From: Oscillospiraceae bacterium
Lineage (GTDB): Bacteria; Bacillota; Clostridia; Oscillospirales; Acutalibacteraceae
NCBI GenBank assembly: GCA_022508705.1
Contig: JAFLUO010000097.1
Coordinates: 1 to 5,995, forward strand
Length of the DNA stretch: 5,995 nt
Direction of reading: 5' to 3'
Part shown: positions 1-5,348 of the stretch, piece after piece
Layout: each line of letters opens with the position of its first letter
Numbering within the stretch: position 1 is the first letter of the stretch
Translations under genes and position numbers: made by a program
Notes under the pieces: model-generated
Databases searched by the model: none
The model's input: only the letters and a program-made list of their open reading frames with translations
What the model was told of the DNA's origin: nothing

Positions 1-1315
1 CGTCACGGATATTCTGAACGCCCGTAGCGTAAATAAGGAGTCTTTCAAATCCCATACCGAAGCCTGAGTGTGTGCAACCGCCGAAACGGCGAAGGTTTAC
101 ATACCAATACATAGCGTCTTTTGAAATTCCCAGTTCGTCCATACGGGCTGTTAGCTTGTCGAAATCTGTTTCTCTTTCGCTGCCACCCATAAGCTCGCCT
201 GCCTCGGGAACGAGCAGGTCAACTGCTCCTACTGTTTCACCGTCGTCATTCTGATACATATAAAACGCTTTAATATCTTTCGGCCAGTCGTAAATAAACA
301 CGGGCGCATCGAAATATTCTTCCGTAAGATATTTCTCATGCTCTTTTGCAAGGTCCTCACCGTATTCGGGCTTAAATTTGAAATCTTTACCCGAATTTTT
401 AAGAAGAGTAATAGCCTCTTTGTGAGTAATGCGAGGAATATTTGAATCAATTACCTTTTGCATACGCTCACGAAGCGGGAGCTTTGTAAATGTTTCAAGG
501 AATGTAAGCTCATCATCACATTTTGCAAGGATTTTTTTAAGTACACTTTTAAGGAAATCTTCCTCAATATCCATAAGACCGCTTAAGTTGCAGAATGCTA
601 TTTCAGGCTCAATCATCCAAAACTCTGCGGCGTGGGTGGGAGTAACGGAATGCTCTGCACGGAATGTGGGGCCGAAGGTATAAATTTTGCTGAATGCAAG
701 GGCAAAGGTTTCACCCTCAAGCTGACCTGTAACCGCCAAAGATGTGGGTTTGCCGAAAAAGTCGTTTGCAAAGTCAAATTTTTCATCCTTAGGGTCAAGG
801 CTTGTTACCGTAAAGGTGTTGCCTGCGCCCTCTGCATCATTTGCCGTGAGGAGTGGCGTGTGAACGTAAACATAGCCGTTATCCTGAAAATACTCGTGAA
901 TTGCCATTGCGGCAACACTTCTTACTCTGAAAACTGCCTGAAAAAGACGGGTTCTCGGGCGAAGATATGCAATTTCACGCAAAAATTCAAGTGAATGGCG
1001 CTTTGGCTGCAAGGGGTAATCCTCAGGACAGTCGCCCACAACCTTTATAGATGATGTATTTATTTCAATTTTATTGCCGTTTTCAACAACCGTTCCTTCA
1101 ATTTCAATAGCGGCACCGATGTGCGTGGTGCTGATTTTTGAGAATTCGGGATTTGTGTCATCATAAACGAGCTGTATAGAATTAAAGCAAGTTCCGTCAA
1201 AAAAGTCGATAAAGCCGATGCTTTTCTGCTTACGGTGATTTCTTACCCAGCCGTGAAGTGAAACATCTTTGCCGATAAACTCAGATTTTCTTTGGTAAAG
1301 TTCTCTTAAATCCAT
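1..1315 (-). CDS. asnS: Asparaginyl-tRNA synthetase (class II), C-terminus cut by window edge
   Basis: Cytoplasmic enzyme that charges tRNA-Asn with asparagine using ATP. Translating the minus strand from ATG 1315-1313 gives 438 uninterrupted codons. Residues 1 to about 100 form the anticodon-binding OB fold (GWVRNHR, then GFIDFFDG). The class II core follows: motif 2 is FRAEHS at 218-223 (Arg219, Glu221) followed by EFWMIEPE at 231-238, and motif 3 is HSGFGMGFERL ending near residue 426 (Arg425). The frame leaves the window at GVQNIRD, a stretch close to the end of AsnRS proteins, so only some 25 residues should be missing. EFWMIEPE and GFGMGFERL separate it from AspRS and LysRS. Start choice is open: an in-frame GTG at 1324-1322 lies 4 nt after GGAAAGG (1329-1335), whereas the ATG lies 13 nt after it. 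The motif 2 loop reads TPTH where TxRH is usual. It has its own promoter and no room for a T-box leader. Confidence 0.96.
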   Translation of the reverse strand, partial: MDLRELYQRKSEFIGKDVSLHGWVRNHRKQKSIGFIDFFDGTCFNSIQLVYDDTNPEFSKISTTHIGAAIEIEGTVVENGNKIEINTSSIKVVGDCPEDYPLQPKRHSLEFLREIAYLRPRTRLFQAVFRVRSVAAMAIHEYFQDNGYVYVHTPLLTANDAEGAGNTFTVTSLDPKDEKFDFANDFFGKPTSLAVTGQLEGETFALAFSKIYTFGPTFRAEHSVTPTHAAEFWMIEPEIAFCNLSGLMDIEEDFLKSVLKKILAKCDDELTFLETFTKLPLRERMQKVIDSNIPRITHKEAITLLKNSGKDFKFKPEYGEDLAKEHEKYLTEEYFDAPVFIYDWPKDIKAFYMYQNDDGETVGAVDLLVPEAGELMGGSERETDFDKLTARMDELGISKDAMYWYVNLRRFGGCTHSGFGMGFERLLIYATGVQNIRD

Positions 1316-1356
1316 ATAGTTCACATAGCCTTTCCAATCAATAAAAACTAAAAAAT

Positions 1357-1385
1357 ATTTTAACACTAATATATCTTCAAGTCAA
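1357..1385 (-). promoter_or_regulatory. Promoter of asnS
   Basis: On the minus strand, TTGACT (1380-1385) and TAAAAT (1357-1362) are separated by exactly 17 bp, each one mismatch from the sigma-A consensus. The -35 box begins 3 nt after the GH28 stop codon. Predicted transcription start is near 1350, giving a leader of about 30 nt, too short for a T-box or other riboswitch. No terminator is visible between the GH28 gene and this promoter, so read-through from upstream may add to asnS expression. Confidence 0.75.
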
Positions 1386-1388
1386 GAA

Positions 1389-2714
1389 TCATACATTTGC
1401 GCTGAATCTGTAAGTTTCGGGTGCGCTTTCTTCATCAAAATCAAGAGCGTTGCCGAAGGACTCACAATTGCGTTCAATTGAAATGGAAGAATCGTAAATC
1501 TTAACATTTCTCGCATTGCGGATGAAGAAGCCCGCATTTTTGTGCTTTTCAATGTCTTTGTTAAGCCCCGGGCGCATATCGTAAAGCCCAGATTCCCATT
1601 TTGTTGACTTTGAAAGTGTAATGTCAACATTTTGGAAAGTGACGTTTTCAATAACATTTTCCGCTGTTCCGTGAATAAGTACGCCGTTTTCACCGTTTGC
1701 CGTAATATTTCGGAAGCTGACATTTTTAATATGACCTGCTTTTGTGTTTTCGTCACGGTCAAAGGCGGTTATAACGATAGGCTCGGCAGTTCCCCACCAA
1801 TCAGGGCAGAAACGGCGTGTTTCAATTATAATATTGTTGTATTTTACGTTTTCAACGTTTCCGCCGTCACGAATCTGAATTGAAAGACCGCGGTTACTCC
1901 TTGAAATTATGCAGTTTTGAACAAGCACGTTGCGGAAATCACCAACACCCTCTGTGCCGATTTTAATTGCGGCAGATGTGGAAATCAGCGTGCAGTCTGA
2001 AATAATAATGTTTTCACAAGGCCCGTATTCCGAATTGCCCTTTGACGCTTTCAGGCAAATGCAGTCGTCGGCACATTCAACATGACAGCCTAAAATCCGC
2101 ACATTAGAGCTGTGGTCGGGGTCAATTCCGTCAGAGTTTGCAACGTCTAAATCGTTAAGAATGCGGATTTTTGAAATAAGAACATCGTCACAGCCTGCCG
2201 GGTGAATAGTCCAAAAAGGAGCGTCAACAATCGTAACATCTTCAACAGTAATATGGTTACTTTTTTCTATGTAAATTACCGTGGGGCGAGGATAGAAATT
2301 TCCCGTTACATAATATTTATCTTTACGCTCAACAAATGCATGACCGTTAGCGTCAATAGTGCCGAACCCCGTAATTTTGCAGCCGTGTGCTTCATATCCG
2401 TAAATAAAGCAAAATGACGGCTTACCCGTTACGGGATTTCCGATTAAAGTATTGGTTTTGTCGTTTATAAAATTGCACGGTCTGAAATAACCGTTAATAT
2501 CGCTTGTGGCGCGAAGTTGTGAGCCGATTTGCAAATGAAGCTCAACGTTTTCTTTCATTATTATTGAGTCGGAATAGTAGGTTTTGCCCGAGGTTAAAAC
2601 AACCTTTCCGCCGCCGTTTTCATGCGCTTTGTCAATAGCAGTCTGAATTGCGGCAACATCGTTGGTTTTCCCGTCAGCCACAGCCCCGTAATTTTCAGGA
2701 TAAAAAGATAGCAT
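1389..2714 (-). CDS. GH28-family (polygalacturonase-like) glycoside hydrolase, predicted cytoplasmic
   Basis: A 441-aa right-handed beta-helix protein of the pectin-active GH28 type. The N-terminus has the typical opening NYGAVADGKTNDVAAIQTAID (9-29), then GGGKVVL and ENVELHLQIGSQL. Catalytic-site landmarks are NSDG at 193-196 (family motif NTD) and ADD with Asp216 and Asp217 (family motif G/QDD). The usual GHG and RIK motifs are not present as such; the corresponding places read KIGTEG (251-256) and IQIRDGG (279-285), as I recall for exo-acting and divergent members. The C-terminal third repeats Asn-Val strand patterns (NVSFRNI, NVTFQNV, NVKIYDS). There is no signal peptide, so it probably trims imported oligogalacturonides or related oligosaccharides inside the cell; substrate is inference. 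Start ATG has AGAGG (2722-2726) 7 nt upstream. Rhamnogalacturonan or xylogalacturonan activity is equally possible. No transporter or other pectin gene lies in the window. Confidence 0.9.
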   Translation of the reverse strand: MLSFYPENYGAVADGKTNDVAAIQTAIDKAHENGGGKVVLTSGKTYYSDSIIMKENVELHLQIGSQLRATSDINGYFRPCNFINDKTNTLIGNPVTGKPSFCFIYGYEAHGCKITGFGTIDANGHAFVERKDKYYVTGNFYPRPTVIYIEKSNHITVEDVTIVDAPFWTIHPAGCDDVLISKIRILNDLDVANSDGIDPDHSSNVRILGCHVECADDCICLKASKGNSEYGPCENIIISDCTLISTSAAIKIGTEGVGDFRNVLVQNCIISRSNRGLSIQIRDGGNVENVKYNNIIIETRRFCPDWWGTAEPIVITAFDRDENTKAGHIKNVSFRNITANGENGVLIHGTAENVIENVTFQNVDITLSKSTKWESGLYDMRPGLNKDIEKHKNAGFFIRNARNVKIYDSSISIERNCESFGNALDFDEESAPETYRFSANV

Positions 2715-2748
2715 AGTAATACCTCTGAAAGTTTCTTATTTTCATAAA

Positions 2749-2777
2749 AGTATAGCACAAAAAAATAAGCATAACAA
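2749..2777 (-). promoter_or_regulatory. Promoter of the GH28 gene
   Basis: Minus strand TTGTTA (2772-2777, four of six consensus bases) and TATACT (2749-2754, five of six) are spaced 17 bp apart. Transcription should start near 2742, about 28 nt before the ATG, with AGAGG in between. The -35 box lies inside one arm of the inverted repeat at 2769-2798, a placement expected for a repressor or activator site. Confidence 0.65.
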
Positions 2778-2798
2778 TAATAATTTGTATTGTTATGC
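2759..2798 (-). terminator. Possible intrinsic terminator of the XRE gene
   Basis: Read on the minus strand the 11-bp stem with 8-nt loop is followed by TTATTTTTTT (2768-2759), and it begins 20 nt after the stop codon of the XRE gene. The stem has only three G-C pairs, so termination may be weak. It shares its bases with the GH28 promoter. Confidence 0.45.
2769..2798. repeat. Perfect 11-bp inverted repeat, likely operator over the GH28 -35 box
   Basis: GCATAACAATA (2769-2779) and TATTGTTATGC (2788-2798) are perfectly complementary with an 8-nt spacer. The left arm covers the GH28 -35 hexamer. The length and symmetry fit a dimeric carbohydrate regulator site, but it does not match the four ATACA/TGTAT palindromes farther right, so it would not be a site for the neighbouring XRE protein. 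It may double as a terminator stem. Confidence 0.6.
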
Positions 2799-2818
2799 AA
2801 GATTTTTATATTGTTCGC

Positions 2819-3025
2819 TTAATTTTTTTCGTCGGATAATTCTAAAATATAATCTGCACTCACTCCGTAGTATTTTGCCAAAATAACAACTCTGTCAGCG
2901 GTAATTTCCGTTGCACCGTTTTCAATTTTACTGTAATGCTGTTGAGTAGTATTCAAGAGCTTTGCAATGTCTTTTTGCAACTTATCGTTGTCCTCACGCA
3001 ATTCACGAATTCTTTTGTAATACAT
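2819..3025 (-). CDS. Small XRE-family helix-turn-helix repressor
   Basis: A 68-aa single-domain DNA-binding protein of the Cro/CI (HTH_3) fold. It reads IRELREDNDKLQKDIAKLL (6-24, first helices), then NTTQQHYSKIENG (25-37, recognition helix and its characteristic ending), and closes with ILAKYYGVSADYILEL (48-63), typical of SinR- and phage-repressor-like proteins. There is no sensor or oligomerisation domain. The frame runs back to an ATG at 3055, but that start lacks a ribosome binding site and falls inside an operator repeat; ATG 3025-3023 has GGTGAT 4 nt upstream. It is divergent from the TPR/CFI-box operon and the intergenic space holds four palindromes, so autoregulation and repression of that operon are the likely roles (inference). 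A -10-like TATTAT lies at 3047-3052 with no good -35, and the first palindrome overlaps it. Confidence 0.9.
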   Translation of the reverse strand: MYYKRIRELREDNDKLQKDIAKLLNTTQQHYSKIENGATEITADRVVILAKYYGVSADYILELSDEKN

Positions 3026-3029
3026 TTTT

Positions 3030-3035
3030 ATCACC
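3030..3035 (-). promoter_or_regulatory. Ribosome binding site that fixes the XRE start
   Basis: Minus-strand GGTGAT matches the 3' part of the full anti-Shine-Dalgarno complement (AAGGAGGTGATC) and ends 4 nt before ATG 3025-3023. The longer in-frame start at 3055 has nothing comparable. Confidence 0.6.
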
Positions 3036-3049
3036 GATACAATTTTATA

Positions 3050-3149
3050 ATACATCTAAAATGTGTATTGATAGATACATCTAAAATATGTATTGACAGA
3101 TACGTCTAAGAGTTGTATAATTATGTCGATATACATCTAATAGTTGTAT
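3050..3149. repeat. Four 19-bp palindromic operator-like repeats
   Basis: Copies lie at 3050-3068, 3075-3093, 3100-3118 and 3131-3149. The first reads ATACATCTAAAATGTGTAT. All four share ATAC-R-TCTAA at the left, A at position 12 and TGTAT at the right, so each has inverted half-sites ATACA/TGTAT (the third has ATACG); the second has 6-bp arms, ATACAT/ATGTAT. Start-to-start spacing is 25, 25 and 31 bp. The left half is better conserved than symmetry requires, so all four point the same way. They fill the gap between the XRE gene and the divergent operon, overlapping both predicted promoters, as expected for cooperative repressor sites. Confidence 0.85.
3093..3121 (+). promoter_or_regulatory. 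Perfect consensus sigma-A promoter of the TPR/CFI-box operon
   Basis: TTGACA (3093-3098) and TATAAT (3116-3121) with a 17-bp spacer match the sigma-A consensus at every position. The third palindrome (3100-3118) occupies the spacer and the start of the -10, the second ends on the first base of the -35, and the fourth starts about 3 nt after the predicted transcription start (near 3128). Left unrepressed this promoter should be very strong, which argues for tight control by the divergent regulator. Confidence 0.85.
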
Positions 3150-3174
3150 AAGTGGACATATAAGGAGCAAATTT

Positions 3175-4302
3175 ATGGAAAAAATTATTGATGAAGCTAA
3201 ATATAATGAAAAGGTTAAGGCGTTTGAAAGAGTTTATGAGAATAAATCAATTCCAATTGAGGAAAAAATACGACTTTGTGAAGAATTTGCTTATTGTGAT
3301 TATGTAAAACATAGTGAAAGAATTGATTTCGCAGGAGATTTGGCAGAGTTATATCTAAAAGCAGGGAGGTATCGCGATGTAATCGATTTTATCACTGTTG
3401 AATTCAAAACACATTTCAAGGATGAAGATTCGTGGTGGATGTTTATAGCATCTTTGCTTCCGTTTTATATGTTTTATGTGATTGATGCGTGTATTGCTCT
3501 TAAAGACTATCATATGGCTAAGGGTTTCTTAGATGCGTTAAAAATGAACAGAACCGCAATGTTAAGAATGCATCAGGATGATGGACTTACATCAGAGTGT
3601 AAATATTGGTATGCTCGTGTTATGACTAAGTTTGTACAAATAGCCATTCTTGAGGGAGATATTTCGACTGCACAAGATTATCTTTTAGATCCATTTTTTG
3701 AGGATTATAAAAACATTGAAGCATATTACTACATGGGTATTATTTCAAAAGGTGATAAAGATGAAAGATTCAAACAAGTATCTTTAGCAATTACCTGCTT
3801 TACTGGTATAAGTGAATTGGATGTAAACGATGACAATTATGTAGATGAACAAGTAAAAATGATAATTGATTCAAATTATTATCTTGGATTGATTTATGCA
3901 ACTGAGCAAGGATATAAGAACAAGGAAAAAGCTATTGAAATGCTTAACAAGGCCAAAGAGCTTGGCTATGACATAACTGACGTGCAGATAAACAGTCTTA
4001 CTGAAAACATAGAAAACGAGATTTCGAAAAAAAATGGAGGATGCTATGTGGCAACCTGCGTTTACGGCTCATATGATTGTCCGCAGGTTTGGACATTAAG
4101 ACGTTTTCGCGATAATGTATTATCAAATAATATTTTTGGAAAGATGTTTATTAAATTATATTATACAGTTAGTCCTTCTATTGTCAGAATATTTGGAAAT
4201 TTTGCTTGGTTTCACAAGCTGTTTAAAACACCTCTAGATAAATTTGTAAATAGCTTGCAAAGGAAAGGTATAGATAATACACCATATCAAGATTTGAAAT
4301 AA
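3175..4302 (+). CDS. TPR/Sel1-like repeat protein with C-terminal CFI-box-type domain, function unknown
   Basis: A 375-aa protein in two parts. Residues 1 to about 280 look all-helical with TPR/Sel1-like units: FAGDLAELYLKAGRYRDVID around 51-70, AYYYMGIISKGD near 183-194, and YYLGLIYATEQGY with KAIEMLNKAKELGYD near 241-271. After a short linker (SKKNGG), residues 290-313 read CYVATCVYGSYDCP then VWTLRRFRD, which matches the C-terminal CFI-box (CFIATAAYGS...LRxFRD) pattern as I know it. The hydrophobic, aromatic stretch 317-350 with YYTVSPS is also typical of that domain and could touch a membrane, though it is not a clean transmembrane segment. The biochemical role of this domain is unknown to me. 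AAGGAG (3162-3167) lies 7 nt before the ATG. It heads an operon with the 59-aa Cys protein 43 nt downstream and is divergent from the XRE regulator. Codons favour A/T endings more than in gap or asnS. A protein-protein adaptor role is inference. Confidence 0.85.
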   Translation: MEKIIDEAKYNEKVKAFERVYENKSIPIEEKIRLCEEFAYCDYVKHSERIDFAGDLAELYLKAGRYRDVIDFITVEFKTHFKDEDSWWMFIASLLPFYMFYVIDACIALKDYHMAKGFLDALKMNRTAMLRMHQDDGLTSECKYWYARVMTKFVQIAILEGDISTAQDYLLDPFFEDYKNIEAYYYMGIISKGDKDERFKQVSLAITCFTGISELDVNDDNYVDEQVKMIIDSNYYLGLIYATEQGYKNKEKAIEMLNKAKELGYDITDVQINSLTENIENEISKKNGGCYVATCVYGSYDCPQVWTLRRFRDNVLSNNIFGKMFIKLYYTVSPSIVRIFGNFAWFHKLFKTPLDKFVNSLQRKGIDNTPYQDLK

Positions 4303-4345
4303 AACAAATTAAATATACAATAAAATTGACAAAGGGGGTGAAATT

Positions 4346-4525
4346 ATGGCAAGATGTCCGTATCTCGATTATGAAAGTAATTCATATTTTGGCAATAGCA
4401 GTGATAAATACATCTGTAAATTATGCGGAAAGCAAATGGACGTTGATGATTCGAGAGTGAAATATACCTGCAAGCCTGATTACGGCGAGGAGTATAAAAG
4501 CTGCCCTATTTACAAAGACAGATAA
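4346..4525 (+). CDS. Small five-cysteine protein, possible zinc-binding
   Basis: A 59-aa protein beginning MARCPYLDYES. Cysteines are at 4, 24, 27, 42 and 53, arranged as CP, CKLCGK, YTCKP and SCPIY. The CxxC knuckle at 24-27 with Cys42 and Cys53 (or Cys4) could hold one zinc or an iron-sulfur centre. No signal peptide or membrane segment. GGGGGTG (4334-4340) gives a strong ribosome binding site 5 nt before the ATG. It follows the TPR/CFI-box gene on the same strand, no convincing promoter lies between, and a terminator comes 11 nt after its stop, so the two genes should form one transcript under the operator-covered promoter. I recall similar small proteins encoded in Clostridia but know no function. 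The strong translation signal, intact frame and ordered cysteines argue against a chance frame. Confidence 0.85.
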   Translation: MARCPYLDYESNSYFGNSSDKYICKLCGKQMDVDDSRVKYTCKPDYGEEYKSCPIYKDR

Positions 4526-4535
4526 CAAAAAACAG

Positions 4536-4574
4536 AAACAGATATTGCAAAACACAATGCAATATCTGTTTTTT
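4536..4574 (+). terminator. Intrinsic terminator between convergent genes, probably bidirectional
   Basis: CAGATATTGC (4539-4548) pairs perfectly with GCAATATCTG (4559-4568) across a 10-nt loop and is followed by TTTTTT (4569-4574); three A-T pairs extend the stem outward. It ends the XRE-controlled operon. Read on the minus strand the stem is followed by TTTCTGTTTTTT, so it can also stop transcripts of the convergent ATPase-fold gene, whose stop codon is at 4591. Confidence 0.88.
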
Positions 4575-4590
4575 ATATGCGGTAATTTTA

Positions 4591-5193
4591 TCATATCCCA
4601 TACAGCTCAATAAAAACAGGTGACAGTCTATCGGAAACCAAGTCGATAAAACTTCTGTTTTCAAGGGGCTTTATATTATTTGACTTTTTTAAGGTAAGCA
4701 CAAGGGAAGAATAGCCGCGGGAAGAAACTGTAAACATTTCTCCGTCAAATGTTTTCACGGCATTTCTGATGAAATTAAGTCCCTCGCCGTGGTTATTTAA
4801 AAATTCGCCCATGCTTTGAATTTCCGCAGATACAAAATTTTTATGCTCACATGTTTTAAGAGTTACAAGGGAGCCTTTTCCGAAAATGCAGGCGTTGCCG
4901 ATTGCCTCTAAAATCGCCTTAGTTAAAACTTGTCTATTACTGAAAACGGGTGACGTTTCGTTTCCGCAGTACACTACCGTTTTGCCCGACTCTCTTAAAA
5001 GTATGTCCGACGCTATGCAAATATTTTCTGACAAATCGGACAAATCAACACATTCCGTTTCTGTATTAAGCGTATTTCTGTTAAGTTTTCGCAGTTTTGA
5101 ATAAAGGGTGTGAAGAAATAAAACGTCATCTTCCAGCAATGCGGAAGAGAAATTTTCCTGTAGCTCTTCACGGATTTTTTCTTGCTTTTTCAT
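4591..5193 (-). CDS. Degenerate histidine-kinase-like (GHKL/HATPase_c) domain protein
   Basis: A 200-aa soluble protein resembling the catalytic half of a sensor histidine kinase. Residues 5-45 are helical and charged and hold a lone His28 in FLHTLYSKLRKL, in the place of a dimerisation helix but without the usual HE/HD-R-P box. Residues 50-100 follow the linker and N-box pattern (VDLSDLSENI, then VLTKAILEAIGNA with Glu96 and Asn100). The G1 box (DxGxG) expected near 125-131 is replaced by IQSMGEF. A G2-like stretch, HGEGLNFIRNAVKTFDGE (135-152), and a final strand LVLTLKK remain. There is no membrane sensor and no response regulator next to it. ATP binding is doubtful; a phosphotransfer or partner-switching role is inference. 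The frame also allows GTG at 5202, but that codon overlaps the Shine-Dalgarno. Overlapping TATAGT hexamers at 5215-5225 may be its -10, without a clear -35. Divergent from gap. Confidence 0.75.
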   Translation of the reverse strand: MKKQEKIREELQENFSSALLEDDVLFLHTLYSKLRKLNRNTLNTETECVDLSDLSENICIASDILLRESGKTVVYCGNETSPVFSNRQVLTKAILEAIGNACIFGKGSLVTLKTCEHKNFVSAEIQSMGEFLNNHGEGLNFIRNAVKTFDGEMFTVSSRGYSSLVLTLKKSNNIKPLENRSFIDLVSDRLSPVFIELYGI

Positions 5194-5198
5194 TTTTT

Positions 5199-5205
5199 TC
5201 ACCTT
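5199..5205 (-). promoter_or_regulatory. Ribosome binding site that fixes the ATPase-fold gene start
   Basis: Minus-strand AAGGTGA places the AAGG core 8 nt before ATG 5193-5191. The alternative in-frame GTG (5202-5200) begins inside this motif and so would have no ribosome binding site of its own. Confidence 0.7.
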
Positions 5206-5314
5206 GAATTGAGCACTATACTATAAATATTACACTCTTTTTGCATTTTTATTCGCCGATTTTTCAGCAGTATGACAAAACCTTAACGATTTGGCAATTT
5301 TTCACTTTTTTCTC

Positions 5315-5343
5315 TTGCAAATCTTATAAAGTTGTAATAAAAT
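5315..5343 (+). promoter_or_regulatory. Promoter of gap
   Basis: TTGCAA (5315-5320) and TAAAAT (5338-5343) are spaced 17 bp apart, with four and five of six consensus bases. The start of transcription would fall near 5350, giving a leader of about 50 nt. The upstream flank is rich in A and T tracts, which can raise promoter strength. The remainder of the 206-bp divergent gap shows no other clear signal. Confidence 0.6.
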
Positions 5344-5348
5344 ATAAA

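Noticed and set aside
632..994. 120-codon plus-strand open frame opposite asnS
   Set aside because: It lies wholly antisense to a clearly real synthetase gene, has no recognisable domain and no ribosome binding site; its Cys-rich look comes from reading asnS backwards.
1382..1762. 126-codon minus-strand frame overlapping the GH28 gene end
   Set aside because: It is a shifted reading of the GH28 coding sequence, lacks a translation signal and resembles nothing; the GH28 frame is intact through the same stretch.
2594..2800. 68-codon minus-strand frame across the GH28 start and its promoter
   Set aside because: It covers the promoter, the inverted repeat and the beginning of GH28 in another frame; composition is that of AT-rich noncoding DNA.
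3023..3055. Ten extra N-terminal residues for the XRE protein (start at 3055)
   Set aside because: No ribosome binding site before 3055, the codons lie in an operator repeat, and the 3025 start has GGTGAT at a usable distance and begins right at the conserved domain.
3050..3149. Four regular repeats as a CRISPR array
   Set aside because: The repeats are 19 bp with gaps of only 6, 6 and 12 bp, overlap promoters and are palindromic operator-like sites; spacers would be far too short.
4326..4331. TTGACA before the five-Cys gene as a separate promoter
   Set aside because: No -10-like hexamer lies 16-18 bp downstream, where the sequence is already coding; the gene is better explained as second in the operon.
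5194..5202. GTG start of the ATPase-fold gene at 5202
   Set aside because: The GTG is part of the AAGGTGA ribosome binding site that serves the ATG at 5193.
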